Shown: positions 54,538 to 63,614 of the stretch, in pieces | Layout: each line of letters begins with the position of its first letter | Position numbering within the stretch: the stretch's first letter is position 1 | Assembly: GCF_019443325.1 (NCBI RefSeq) | Contig: NZ_CP080383.1 | Span: 1,984,001 to 2,048,000, forward strand | Reading direction: 5' to 3' | Length of the DNA stretch: 64,000 bases | Origin: Cryobacterium sp. PAMC25264 | Lineage (GTDB): Bacteria > Actinomycetota > Actinomycetes > Actinomycetales > Microbacteriaceae | Position numbers and translations under genes: made by a program | Notes under the pieces: generated by a model | Told to the model about the DNA's origin: nothing | Databases searched by the model: none | The model's input: only the letters and a program-made list of their open reading frames with translations

Positions 54538-54996
54538 ATGTTCGGTCGTCGACGTCGCATCGCACCCACCATTCCAGTTCTCGCCGCGCCCGCCCCGGCA
54601 GAGCTCAGCCGCGACCAGGTCTTCGAACACCTCCATGCGGCCTTGTCCTGCCTTGTCGGTGCGGACGGCGCCTGGACCCTGGTGCCCCGCGTCGAGTCCG
54701 ACACCGACGTGATCTTCCACGGCCTGAAGGCCCACCAGATCGCGGCCGCCCTCACGGAGATTCTCGCCACCGAGACCGTGCGCCTGCGCACCGACACTCC
54801 GGCGGCACCCGCGAACATCGCCGAGCCCCGCACCGACACCCCCATCGACGGCATCACCGCCGTGAACACCGGCGCACTCCTGGTGTCCTCCGGAGCGGAA
54901 CCGACGGCACTGCCGTGGAATCCCGCGCCGATCTCGGTCTGGGCCGAACCGGAAACCGGCGCCCGCACCGACGCCGTGGTGCGACGCGTCGCCTGA
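54538..54996 (+). CDS. Hypothetical protein
   Basis: 152 residues, GGAAGGGG upstream of the ATG. The N-terminal 20 residues are basic and proline-rich. Residues about 25-80 look like a small alpha/beta domain (RDQVFEHLHAALSCLVGADG, ...VIFHGLKAHQIAAALTEIL); the rest is Thr/Pro/Ala-rich and probably disordered. Codon use is like the neighbours. Function unknown. It is followed 91 bp later by the GH15 gene. Confidence 0.55.
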   Translation: MFGRRRRIAPTIPVLAAPAPAELSRDQVFEHLHAALSCLVGADGAWTLVPRVESDTDVIFHGLKAHQIAAALTEILATETVRLRTDTPAAPANIAEPRTDTPIDGITAVNTGALLVSSGAEPTALPWNPAPISVWAEPETGARTDAVVRRVA

Positions 54997-55087
54997 TCCG
55001 CCCGACCCCTCAGTGCGCATCGGCGCCTGATCCAGCGCCGGGGATTTCCCCGGCCACCGCACATTCGACCTGTGTGAGGATGTCTGA

Positions 55088-56893
55088 ATGGCGCTGCACA
55101 TCGAGGACTATGCACTGATCAGCGACTGCCATTCGGCTGCCCTCGTGGGCCGCGACGGCAGCATCGACTGGCTGTGTCTGCCCCGCTACGACTCGGCCTC
55201 GATGTTCGGGGCACTTCTGGGCACGGAAGATCACGGCCGCTGGTTGCTCGCTCCCGCCGACCCCGCAGCCACCAGCACTCGCTCCTACGTGGGCGAGAGC
55301 TTCGTTCTCTCCACGATCTGGACCACCAAGACCGGCAGCGTCGAGGTGACCGACTTCATGCCGCACGGCGACAGTCGCGCCGACGTCGTTCGTACCGTGC
55401 GCGGAATCTCCGGAAGCGTCGAGATGCTCCAGGACCTGCGCTTGAGGTTCGGCTACGCCACCACGGTGCCCTGGGTGCGGCAGCTGCGGCGCGAGAAGAC
55501 CCCCGGACTCATCGCCATCGCCGGGCCGGATGCCGTGGTGGTGCGTGGCCCCGCCCTACACGCCGCCGACCACCGGCACGAGGCCCGGTTCACCGTGCAC
55601 GCCACAGAGCAGCACAGCGTGCAGCTCACCTGGTATCCCTCACACCTCGACCTGCCGCCGGCGCTGGACGTCACCCGGTCACGCCGCCAGACCCTGGACT
55701 GGTGGGCCGGGTGGGCCGACAGCTGCACCCACGAGGGACCTTTCCGGGACGCCGTGGTGCGTTCCCTGCTGGTGCTGCGCGCCCTCACCCACGAGACCAC
55801 CGGCGGCATCGTGGCCGCGGCCACCACATCGCTGCCCGAACACGCTGGCGGCAGCCGCAACTGGGACTACCGCTACGTGTGGCTGCGTGACGCTTCCCTG
55901 ACGCTCGAGGTGCTGCTCTCGCACGGCTACGAAAGCGAGGCCGAGGCCTGGCGGGGATGGCTGCTGCGGGCCATCGCCGGCGACCCGAACGACCTGCAGA
56001 TCATGTACGGCCTGTCCGGCGAACGTTACCTGCCCGAGCGTGAGCTGACCAGCCTGCCCGGCCATCACGGCTCCGCTCCCGTGCGGGTGGGCAACGGCGC
56101 CGTCTGCCAGTTCCAGTCCGACGCCGTGGGCGAGGTCATGATGGCCCTGCACGAGGCCCGGGGCGCCGGCGTGGAGGAGACCGAGTTCTCCTGGCCGTTG
56201 CAGGTGTCCCTGATGGCTTACCTCGAGGCAAACTGGCGCCGGCCCGACCAGGGCATCTGGGAGGTACGTGGACCCGCCCGGGAGTTCACCCACTCCCGGG
56301 TGATGGTCTGGGCCGCGTTCGACCGGGCTGTGCGCGGGGTGACCGAATACGGGCTTCCCGGCCCCGTGGACCGCTGGCGCCGCATCCGCGATGAGGTGCG
56401 CCACGACATCGAGGAACGCGGCTACAACACGGCCCTGGGCTCCTTCACGCAGTATTTCGGTAGCGACGAGGTCGATGCGTCCCTCCTCCTGCTCCCCCAG
56501 GTGGGCTTCTGCGCCGCCGACGACGAACGGATGCTCGGCACCGTGCGCGCCATCGAGACGAGCCTGCTGCGCGACGGACTTGTGCTCCGGTACACCACGC
56601 ATTCGTCGCTGGACGGGCTCGACCCCGGCGAGCATCCGTTCCTGGCCTGCTCGTTTTGGTTGGTCGAGCAGTACGCGGCGTCCGGCCGTGTCGACGACGC
56701 CACCACCCTGATGACCAGACTGGTGGGCCTCTCCAACGATGTGGGGCTGCTCTCTGAGGAGTACGACGTGACGACCGGGCACCACGCCGGCAACACACCC
56801 CAGGCGCTCACCCATCTGGCGTTGGTGCGCGCGGCCGACGCTCTGGTCGCCGCCGGCGAGCGGCGCGCCACGGAGGCCGGCCGGCCTCTCTGA
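55088..56893 (+). CDS. Glycoside hydrolase family 15 protein (glucoamylase/trehalase type)
   Basis: 601 residues. An N-terminal beta-sandwich domain (IEDYALISDCHSAALVGRDG, DWLCLPRYDSASMFGALLG) precedes an alpha/alpha barrel from about residue 225 with SRNWDYRYVWLRDASLTLEV, and the acid residue region GIWEVRG. Actinobacterial members include trehalases. With otsAB in the window, trehalose breakdown is possible, but starch or glucan hydrolysis cannot be excluded. No signal peptide, so it is cytoplasmic. Confidence 0.85.
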   Translation: MALHIEDYALISDCHSAALVGRDGSIDWLCLPRYDSASMFGALLGTEDHGRWLLAPADPAATSTRSYVGESFVLSTIWTTKTGSVEVTDFMPHGDSRADVVRTVRGISGSVEMLQDLRLRFGYATTVPWVRQLRREKTPGLIAIAGPDAVVVRGPALHAADHRHEARFTVHATEQHSVQLTWYPSHLDLPPALDVTRSRRQTLDWWAGWADSCTHEGPFRDAVVRSLLVLRALTHETTGGIVAAATTSLPEHAGGSRNWDYRYVWLRDASLTLEVLLSHGYESEAEAWRGWLLRAIAGDPNDLQIMYGLSGERYLPERELTSLPGHHGSAPVRVGNGAVCQFQSDAVGEVMMALHEARGAGVEETEFSWPLQVSLMAYLEANWRRPDQGIWEVRGPAREFTHSRVMVWAAFDRAVRGVTEYGLPGPVDRWRRIRDEVRHDIEERGYNTALGSFTQYFGSDEVDASLLLLPQVGFCAADDERMLGTVRAIETSLLRDGLVLRYTTHSSLDGLDPGEHPFLACSFWLVEQYAASGRVDDATTLMTRLVGLSNDVGLLSEEYDVTTGHHAGNTPQALTHLALVRAADALVAAGERRATEAGRPL

Positions 56894-56925
56894 CGAGGGA
56901 ACGGGCGCCCTGCTGCGGGCAAGAG

Positions 56926-57195
56926 TCAGGTCGACGTTGTGCCATTACGGGTCGCCAGGCCGTAGATGAGCAGCACGATGATCGACCCGAGGATCGCGAT
57001 GACCCAGGTGCGTAGATCGAAGAAGCCGCCCATGTCGACGCCGAAGATCAACCCGGCCAGCCAGCCGCCCAGAAGAGCGCCGACCACACCGAGCAACAGG
57101 GTCACGAACCAGCCGCCACCCTGGGCTCCGGGCAGGATGAGTTTGGCGATAGCGCCGGCCAGCAGGCCCAGGAGGAGAAAACCGAAGAAACCCAT
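56926..57195 (-). CDS. GlsB/YeaQ/YmgE family stress-associated membrane protein
   Basis: 89 residues from the ATG at 57195 with AAGGGAG upstream; the longer frame to 57348 is not supported. Three glycine-rich helices: GFLLLGLLAGAIAKLILPG, LLLGVVGALLGGWLAGLIF and WVIAILGSIIVLLIYGL. The family belongs to envelope/general stress regulons with an unknown molecular role. It is divergent from bioY. Confidence 0.82.
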   Translation of the reverse strand: MGFFGFLLLGLLAGAIAKLILPGAQGGGWFVTLLLGVVGALLGGWLAGLIFGVDMGGFFDLRTWVIAILGSIIVLLIYGLATRNGTTST

Positions 57196-57315
57196 GATGA
57201 CTCCCTTGCTCTGACCGGCAGCGACTGCCCCGGCTGCGACGATCATAAAACCGCCGGGGCCGCGCGGATAGGGCCGCCACTGGGCCCTGACGAGAGCGCC
57301 GGCCGGCCGGCGATC

Positions 57316-57333
57316 AGAATCCTCCGGGATTCT
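57316..57333. promoter_or_regulatory. Palindrome upstream of bioY
   Basis: AGAATCCTCCGGGATTCT: seven-base perfect arms around TCCG, 51 bp before the bioY start in the spacer shared with the GlsB-type gene. It may be the site of a biotin-responsive regulator, but no match to a known biotin operator was established. Confidence 0.4.
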
Positions 57334-57384
57334 TTGTAGGTATTCCACTGCGGCGCCCCGGTGCCGAATCCTAGATTGAAAACC

Positions 57385-57996
57385 ATGACAGCCCGCCTCA
57401 CCGTGCGCGATCTCGCGCAGATCGCCATCTTCGCCGCCCTCATCGCCGCCCTCGGCTTTCCCGGTGCCATATCCCTCGGCGCCAGCACCGTGCCGATCAC
57501 CTTCCAGACCCTCGGTGTGATGCTGGCCGGCGCCATCCTCGGCGCACGTAAGGGCTTCCTGGCCGTACTGCTGCTGCTCGCCCTGGCCGCGGCCGGGCTG
57601 CCACTGCTCTCCGGCGGTCGCGGTGGACTGGTCTGGTTCACCACCTCCCCGTCTGCCGGGTATCCCTACGGCTGGCTGCTGGGCGTCGTCGTGATCGGCC
57701 TTCTCACCTCGCTGCTACTGCCGCGCTACCCCTTCTGGCCCGCGCTCGGCGCGACCGTGCTCGGCGGTATCGTGGCCGTCTACGTGATCGGCGTGCCCGT
57801 CACAGCCATCAACCTGGGCCTGCCGCTCTGGGCCGCCGTGGTCGACGCCGCCAAATTCCTGCCGGGCGACCTGGTGAAGGTCGTGGTCACGGTCCTTGTG
57901 GCCACGCAGGTGCACCGCGCCTACCCGGGGCTCATCCCGCTGCGTAGGAAGACCCTCAGCACCGAACACGTGGACGGCACCCGGGTACAGGCGTGA
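57385..57996 (+). CDS. bioY: BioY, biotin-binding S component of an ECF transporter
   Basis: 203 residues from the ATG at 57385. Six helices: LAQIAIFAALIAALGFPGAI, then VPITFQTLGVMLAGAILGAR with the BioY signature around ILGARKGFLAV. Later GLPLWAAVVDAAKFLPGDLVK matches the family C-terminus. It binds biotin at the membrane. The bioM start overlaps its stop by four bases. Confidence 0.92.
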   Translation: MTARLTVRDLAQIAIFAALIAALGFPGAISLGASTVPITFQTLGVMLAGAILGARKGFLAVLLLLALAAAGLPLLSGGRGGLVWFTTSPSAGYPYGWLLGVVVIGLLTSLLLPRYPFWPALGATVLGGIVAVYVIGVPVTAINLGLPLWAAVVDAAKFLPGDLVKVVVTVLVATQVHRAYPGLIPLRRKTLSTEHVDGTRVQA

Positions 57997-58679
57997 CACC
58001 GACGGGCATCCGTTTCGAGGGAGTGTCGCACGGCTTCGACGAGAACCCGGTGCTCCGCGGCATCGATCTGCACCTGACCGAGCGGCGCATCGGTATCGTC
58101 GGCGCCAACGGCAGCGGTAAGTCCACCCTGGCCCGCATGATCAACGGTCTGGTTATTCCCGAACGCGGCACCGTCACCGTGAACGGCCTCGACGTGAAGC
58201 GCCAAGCGAAGCTGGTTCGGCGCGAGGTGGGCTTCATCTTCACCAATCCCGACAACCAGATCGTGATGCCCACCGTGCAGGAGGATGTGGCGTTCACCCT
58301 GCGCCGCCGGGGCCTGGGCGCCACCGAGATCGCCGACCGCACCGCGGAGGCGCTGGACCGGTTCGGGCTCACCGCACTCGCCGACCGCCCCGCGCACCGG
58401 CTGTCGGGCGGCCAGAAGCAACTGCTCGCGCTGGCCGCCGTGCTCGTGGCCGGGCCGAGCATCGTCGTCGCCGACGAACCCACCACCCTGCTGGATGCGC
58501 GCAACACCCGCCTCATCACCGGGCTGCTGGTCTCGCTGACCCAGCAGGTGATCGTGGTGACCCACGACCTGAAGGTGCTCGACGGCTTCGACCGGGTGAT
58601 CGTGATCGACGACGGCCGGGTCGTCGCCGATGACATTCCCCCGGTGGCCCTGGCGGCCTATCTGAGCCTGCTGGCATGA
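57993..58679 (+). CDS. bioM: BioM, ATPase of the biotin ECF transporter
   Basis: 228 residues from a GTG overlapping bioY. Walker A is GANGSGKST, the Q-loop NPDNQ is of the CbiO/EcfA type, the signature is LSGGQKQ, Walker B is IVVADEPTTLLD, and the switch His is in VVTHDL. It powers BioY-mediated biotin uptake with BioN. The bioN start overlaps by four bases. Confidence 0.93.
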   Translation: MTPTGIRFEGVSHGFDENPVLRGIDLHLTERRIGIVGANGSGKSTLARMINGLVIPERGTVTVNGLDVKRQAKLVRREVGFIFTNPDNQIVMPTVQEDVAFTLRRRGLGATEIADRTAEALDRFGLTALADRPAHRLSGGQKQLLALAAVLVAGPSIVVADEPTTLLDARNTRLITGLLVSLTQQVIVVTHDLKVLDGFDRVIVIDDGRVVADDIPPVALAAYLSLLA

Positions 58680-59284
58680 TCGGCCTCTACCGGCCGGGCA
58701 CCTCGCTCGTGCACCGAGCTCCCGCCCTGCTCAAGCTGGTCGTGCTCGCGGTGCTCATGGTGCTGGTGGGAGTGGTCGCCGACCCCGTGTTGTTGGCCGG
58801 GGAGTTCGCCCTGGTGCTCGCCCTCTACGCCCTGGCCGGCATCCCGCCACTGGCGGCCTGGCCGCAGATCGGACCGATCCTCTGGATCCTGGTCTTCGCG
58901 GTGCCCGTGCAGGTTCTCGTGGCCGGGGGCTCTGCGGACGGCTGGACCACGGCGGGCCTGATGGCCGGCCGGCTGCTGGTGGCTGTCGCTCTGGCCGCGC
59001 TGTTCACGCTGAGCACAACCGTCACGGCCGTCTTGGAGGCGTTCCAGCTCATACTGCGGCCGTTCCGTCGCTGGGTGGACGCCGACCGGGTGGGGCTTCT
59101 CGTCGCCCTGACCATCCGCTGTATCCCCCTGGTGGCCGAGATCGTTCGCGAGGTGTTGGAGGCCCGGCGGGCTCGCGGCGCGCAGGCGTCGGTTGTCGCC
59201 CTGGCCGTTCCCGTCGTCGTACGCTCGTTGTACGCCGCCGATGCCATCGGGGAGGCGCTCGCAGCACGCGGATTGGACGATTGA
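58676..59284 (+). CDS. bioN: BioN, transmembrane T component of the biotin ECF transporter
   Basis: 202 residues. Hydrophobic helices with the EcfT coupling motif EARRARG near residue 162 on a cytoplasmic helix. It links BioM to BioY. The family often has two such Ala-Arg-Gly motifs; a second, AARGLDD, closes the protein. Confidence 0.9.
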   Translation: MIGLYRPGTSLVHRAPALLKLVVLAVLMVLVGVVADPVLLAGEFALVLALYALAGIPPLAAWPQIGPILWILVFAVPVQVLVAGGSADGWTTAGLMAGRLLVAVALAALFTLSTTVTAVLEAFQLILRPFRRWVDADRVGLLVALTIRCIPLVAEIVREVLEARRARGAQASVVALAVPVVVRSLYAADAIGEALAARGLDD

Positions 59285-59285
59285 C

Positions 59286-60032
59286 ATGGCTACGACCTCG
59301 CTCCGGCGGCGCATCCGGTTCGGCGGCTGGGCGGCGCTGACCGCACTGGTCCTCGGCGTGATCGCCTTCCTGATCTGGACCCAGCTCGTGATGCCGGCCG
59401 ATCGGGCCGCCGCCCAGGCGGTCTTTGACAACCCGGCCGTGACCGTCACCGACACCCCCGACTCCGTGGTCATCGCGCCGACCGAGGGCGGCTCGCAGGA
59501 GGGCCTGGTCTTCATCCCCGGCGCCAAGGTAGATCCGTACGCCTACCTCGCGACACTGTCCGGCACGGTGGAGGAGACCGGGATGACGGTGGTTATCACC
59601 AAGCCCGTGCTGAACCTCGCCTTCTTCGACCAGCGGTCGCTCGAGACGTTCACCGCGCTCGCACCGGAGGTGGACACCTGGTTCGTCGGGGGCCACTCGC
59701 TCGGCGGGGTGCGCGCGTGCATGTATGCCCAAGACGACGATGTCGCCGGCCTGGTGCTGTTCGGCAGCTACTGCGCGTCCGCCGTCACCGACCCTGACCT
59801 TCCCGTGCTCAGCCTCTCCGGTAGCGAAGACGGCCTGAGCACCCCCGAGAAGATCAACGACACCGCGAGTCTGCTGCCCGAGGACACCACGTTCGTTCGC
59901 ATCGAGGGCGCCAGCCACGCCTCGTTCGGCGCCTACGGCGCTCAGCCCGGTGACGGCGTCCCGACCCTGTCGGCACGCGATGCGGAGCGTGCCATCACCG
60001 ACGCACTCTCGGAGTTCGTGACAACGAACTGA
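59286..60032 (+). CDS. Membrane-anchored alpha/beta hydrolase
   Basis: 248 residues from the ATG at 59286, one base after the bioN stop. An N-terminal helix (WAALTALVLGVIAFLIWTQL) anchors or exports it. Nucleophile elbow GGHSLGG near residue 138, acidic residue in SGSEDGLS, and histidine in IEGASHASFG complete a catalytic triad of the 'hydrolase fold 5' type. The substrate is unknown. Linkage to the biotin operon could mean release of biotin from esters or amides, but this is only positional. Confidence 0.8.
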   Translation: MATTSLRRRIRFGGWAALTALVLGVIAFLIWTQLVMPADRAAAQAVFDNPAVTVTDTPDSVVIAPTEGGSQEGLVFIPGAKVDPYAYLATLSGTVEETGMTVVITKPVLNLAFFDQRSLETFTALAPEVDTWFVGGHSLGGVRACMYAQDDDVAGLVLFGSYCASAVTDPDLPVLSLSGSEDGLSTPEKINDTASLLPEDTTFVRIEGASHASFGAYGAQPGDGVPTLSARDAERAITDALSEFVTTN

Positions 60033-60164
60033 CCTGACCTGACCTGCCCCGACCGGCCCCGGGCCCACGCGCCCAGGGTTGCCCGGCATGCCCGCGGCTG
60101 CGTTCGATACCCGGGTCACGCTCTTCATCCACGGCGATGCCGCGGGCAGGATCTGCACGCAAAA

Positions 60165-60186
60165 GGCCCGTGCAGAAGCACGGGCC
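60165..60186 (-). terminator. Terminator of the pro operon
   Basis: Perfect nine-base arms GGCCCGTGC / GCACGGGCC with an AGAA loop. Leftward it is followed by a TTTTG run; it lies 22 bp past the proX stop. Confidence 0.85.
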
Positions 60187-60207
60187 GTTCACACAGGGGT
60201 CTGTCGA

Positions 60208-61107
60208 CTACGCGGTGAGCGAGTCCACGTACTCCTGGTTCTCTTCGATCCACTTCTGCACGATCGGGCCGTACTCCGTGCCGTCGTAGTCGACGAGCAT
60301 GGCGGTCTCCAGCGAGTACAGGTGGTCGAGGTCCATCTTGAATCCGGACATCCACTCGGTGACCTGAGGGAAGTCGGTCGAGAAGTCCTTCTTGCCGTAG
60401 ACGTGCAGGGACTCAGCGGCGCCGAGAGTGCCTTCGGGGTCTTCGAGGTTCTTCAGGTCGAACGAACCGTAGGCCCAGTGCGGCTCCCACAGGGTGACGG
60501 CGATGTTCTCGCCGGCATCCGTGGCCGCGGTGAGCTCGGCGAGCATGGCAGCGGTCGAGGACGTCAGGTATTCCATGCCCTCGAGGCCGTAAGTCGGGAT
60601 CGACTCGTTGGTGACGGCCTCGGTGAGTCCGGCGCCGGGCTCGATGCCCACGATGCGATTGCCGAAGAGATCGGCGTTCTCGCCCAGTTCCGCAAGGGAG
60701 TCGATCGGGGCATCAGCGTTCACGGCAATCGTGAGTTTCGCCTCGTCGTTCCAGGCTCCAAGGTCGGAGATGTCGTCGCCGTACTCCTTGACGTACGAGG
60801 CGTGCGTGTTCGGCAGCCAGACGTCCATGTTCATGTCGTAGTCGCCCTCGGCGAGGCCGACGTAGACCGGTGCGACATCGGCATACTCGAGGGTGACGTT
60901 GTAACCCTGGTCGTCCAGGATGGCCTTCCAGAGTTCGGAGGCGGCAACGCCCTCGTCCCAGCCGTTGAACACGGCAATGGTGAGGTCCTTCTTGTCGGAG
61001 TTACCGTTACCGACGGTCTCGGCCTCGTCGGCGCCTGCGGCGCAGCCGCTGAAGGCGAGGAGCCCAACGGCTCCGGCGGCGATGATGCTGAGTGAACGCT
61101 TCTTCAT
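60208..61107 (-). CDS. proX: ProX, glycine betaine/proline-binding lipoprotein
   Basis: 299 residues from the ATG at 61107 with AGGAAG upstream. The signal peptide MKKRSLSIIAAGAVGLLAFS ends at the lipobox cysteine (SGC, residue 22). The mature part is an OpuAC-type binding protein with aromatic residues for a quaternary amine (FNGWDEGVAAS, DVWLPNTH, LWEPHWAYGSF). It delivers osmoprotectant to ProW. Last gene of proVWX, 174 bp after proW. Confidence 0.9.
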   Translation of the reverse strand: MKKRSLSIIAAGAVGLLAFSGCAAGADEAETVGNGNSDKKDLTIAVFNGWDEGVAASELWKAILDDQGYNVTLEYADVAPVYVGLAEGDYDMNMDVWLPNTHASYVKEYGDDISDLGAWNDEAKLTIAVNADAPIDSLAELGENADLFGNRIVGIEPGAGLTEAVTNESIPTYGLEGMEYLTSSTAAMLAELTAATDAGENIAVTLWEPHWAYGSFDLKNLEDPEGTLGAAESLHVYGKKDFSTDFPQVTEWMSGFKMDLDHLYSLETAMLVDYDGTEYGPIVQKWIEENQEYVDSLTA

Positions 61108-61281
61108 ATGTCTTCCTTTTCTTGCCACCCGCTGTGGGTGACCTGGGTTGACGGTTGCGTCCGACGGGTGAACCGTCGGACTCGACACGGATGCGGGTGC
61201 TTCCGAGAGTCTCCTGGTGCGGGACAAACCGATTCATACGGGGATTGAGCAGGTATGGGGACGTGCGAGGGCGTCAGCCCG

Positions 61282-62259
61282 TCACGCGTTGATGGGCTCG
61301 CGAACGTCGGTTGCCGTCTTCGGTGCGGCCACGGAGTCTTCCGTGGCGGGCGCCGCGGCCTGCCGACTGCGCTTGCGCGCGTCCAACAGCCGACCGAACG
61401 GTGTGGTCCCGGATCCGAGCGCCGCCGTGAAGCGGTCCAGGAACATTGCGAGGATGACGACAGCAACACCGGCCTCGAAGCCGAGGGCGACGTCGATGCG
61501 GTTCAGGCTGGCGACAACGTCGCCGCCCAGACCGCCGGCGCCGACCATGCCGGCGATGACGACCATCGACAGGGAGAGCATGATGACCTGGTTGATTCCG
61601 GCCATGATCGTCGGCATCGCCAGCGGCAGCTGAATCTGGCGCAGGATGCGACCGGGGGAGGCGCCGAACGCCTGACCGGCTTCAACAACTTCCTTGTCGA
61701 CACTGCGAATTCCCAGGTCGGTGAGCCGGACCCCAGGCGCCATCGCGAAGATGATCGTCGCGACGATTCCGGGCACGACGCCGATCCGGAACAGGAGCAG
61801 GGCGGGGATCAGGTACACGAAGGCCGGCATAGTCTGCATGAAGTCCAGAATTGGCTTGATGATGGTGCTGGCCAACTGGGATTTCGCCGAGAGGATGCCT
61901 AGCGGAACGCTCAGCAGGATTGCCAGGATGCTCGCCACGAGCACCAGGGCCAGCGAGTCCATCGCGTTCTCCCATTGGTTGACGCCCACGATCAGGCCCA
62001 GCCCGATGATGGTTCCCAGGGCGAACTTCCAGCCGCGAACCATCAGCGCCAGAACGCCGAAGACGATGATGACCAGCCAGAACGGCGGAGTGCTCAGGAT
62101 GAAGTCGACAGCGTCGAAGGCGCCACCGAAGATCGCGCGGATGAAGTCGAAGACGAACCCGAACCATTCGGTGATGAAGTCGACGAAGCCCTCGGCCCAG
62201 GTTCCGAGCGGAAGACGGAAATCGCTGACGGGTTGGCTCCTCAAGATTATGTTGATCAT
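61282..62259 (-). CDS. proW: ProW, glycine betaine/proline ABC permease
   Basis: 325 residues with about seven helices. The binding-protein-dependent transport motif lies in EAGQAFGASPGRILRQIQLP. The C-terminal 60 residues are charged and Ala-rich. The ATG overlaps the proV stop by four bases. It forms the membrane channel for osmoprotectant uptake. Confidence 0.92.
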   Translation of the reverse strand: MINIILRSQPVSDFRLPLGTWAEGFVDFITEWFGFVFDFIRAIFGGAFDAVDFILSTPPFWLVIIVFGVLALMVRGWKFALGTIIGLGLIVGVNQWENAMDSLALVLVASILAILLSVPLGILSAKSQLASTIIKPILDFMQTMPAFVYLIPALLLFRIGVVPGIVATIIFAMAPGVRLTDLGIRSVDKEVVEAGQAFGASPGRILRQIQLPLAMPTIMAGINQVIMLSLSMVVIAGMVGAGGLGGDVVASLNRIDVALGFEAGVAVVILAMFLDRFTAALGSGTTPFGRLLDARKRSRQAAAPATEDSVAAPKTATDVREPINA

Positions 62260-63614
62260 GGCTGGACTCCTTCAGACGCGGTCTCGCGCAAAGTTTCGGT
62301 GATGATGCTCATCGAGATCGTCGACGGCGGTTCCATGACGGGGAGCTCGCCGGTGGCGGTGCTGATGTTGCCGAGGGCTGCGAGCAGCGTCACCCGCGGG
62401 ATCACGCCCAGCAGCCGATTGCGCTCGTCGACGACGGCGATGGGCAAATCGCTCTCGACGGCCAACTCAACGAGGTCCACCAGCGAGGTGTCGGTAGTGA
62501 CCGCCGTCGCCTCCTGGATGATCGGACGGAGGTCGGTGTGGCCGGACTTGACCTGCTTGAGCACGTCTTTGTCGCGCACGACGCCGACGAATCTGCGGCC
62601 GCGTTCCAGAACAAAGGTGGCGGAAGTCTGCAGGTCACGCATGGTCCGGAGGGCCACGCGGGGGCCGGCGGACGCTGCGACCGTGGACCGGGCCGGTTCC
62701 ATCACACTTCCGGCCGTGAGCACCCGGGCGCGGTCGACATCCTGAACGAACTGGGCGACGTAGTCGTTGGCCGGGTCGGTGAGGATCTCTTCTGGGGTGC
62801 CGATCTGCACGATGCGTCCGTCGCGCATGACCGCGATGCGGTCGCCGAGGAACATAGCCTCGTTGAGGTCGTGCGTGATGAAGATGATGGTCTTGCCGAG
62901 TTCAGCCTGGAGTTCGATGAGCTGTTCCTGCATCTCGCGGCGGATCAACGGGTCGAGGGCGCTGAACGCCTCGTCCATCAGGAGCACATCGGTGTCTGCT
63001 GCCAGGGCACGGCCGAGGCCGACGCGCTGCTGCATGCCGCCGGAGAGCTCGGAAGGCAGATTGTCTGCCCAGCCTTCGAGGCCGACCAGGCGGATGATGG
63101 TGCGCGCCTTGGCCAGGCGCTCCTCACGAGGCATGCCCTGGATCTCCAGGCCGTAAGCCACGTTGTCGATCACGGTGCGATGCGGCAGCAGGGCGAAGTG
63201 CTGGAAGACCATGGAGACGCTCTGACGACGCACCTCACGAAGCTTCGCTGCCGGCACACCGGTGATGGTGGTACCGCCGACGGTGACGCTGCCGCTGGTG
63301 GCCTCGAGGAGCCCGTTGAGCATCCGGATGAGTGTGGATTTGCCCGAGCCCGACAGCCCCATCACGACGAAGATCTCGCCGCGCTGTACCTCGAAGGAGG
63401 CGTCGATGACGGCGGCGGTACCCAGGTGCGCGAGTTCGTCGCGGCTGGCTCCGCCCTGGATCTTCTTTACGATGTCGTGGGACTTGCGGCCGAAGGCCTT
63501 GTAGAGCTTGTCGGCCTTGACGGCGATAGCCGGTGCTGGTGTTGTGGAAGCTTCGGTTGACTGCTCCGCCTTGCTGGCGGATTCTTCTGCCTTGACGGCG
63601 GTGATTTCGGTCAC
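62256..63614 (-). CDS. proV: ProV, glycine betaine/proline ABC ATPase with CBS domains
   Basis: 452 residues from the GTG at 63614 (GGAGAA seven bases upstream); the frame is open to 63848 but that stretch is Arg/Ser-rich and unlike the family. An acidic Ala/Glu lead of about 30 residues precedes the ATPase: Walker A GLSGSGKST, signature LSGGMQQR, Walker B VLLMDEAFSALD. The C-terminal about 130 residues hold two CBS domains, which sense ionic strength in this family. First gene of proVWX. Confidence 0.93.
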   Translation of the reverse strand: MTEITAVKAEESASKAEQSTEASTTPAPAIAVKADKLYKAFGRKSHDIVKKIQGGASRDELAHLGTAAVIDASFEVQRGEIFVVMGLSGSGKSTLIRMLNGLLEATSGSVTVGGTTITGVPAAKLREVRRQSVSMVFQHFALLPHRTVIDNVAYGLEIQGMPREERLAKARTIIRLVGLEGWADNLPSELSGGMQQRVGLGRALAADTDVLLMDEAFSALDPLIRREMQEQLIELQAELGKTIIFITHDLNEAMFLGDRIAVMRDGRIVQIGTPEEILTDPANDYVAQFVQDVDRARVLTAGSVMEPARSTVAASAGPRVALRTMRDLQTSATFVLERGRRFVGVVRDKDVLKQVKSGHTDLRPIIQEATAVTTDTSLVDLVELAVESDLPIAVVDERNRLLGVIPRVTLLAALGNISTATGELPVMEPPSTISMSIITETLRETASEGVQP

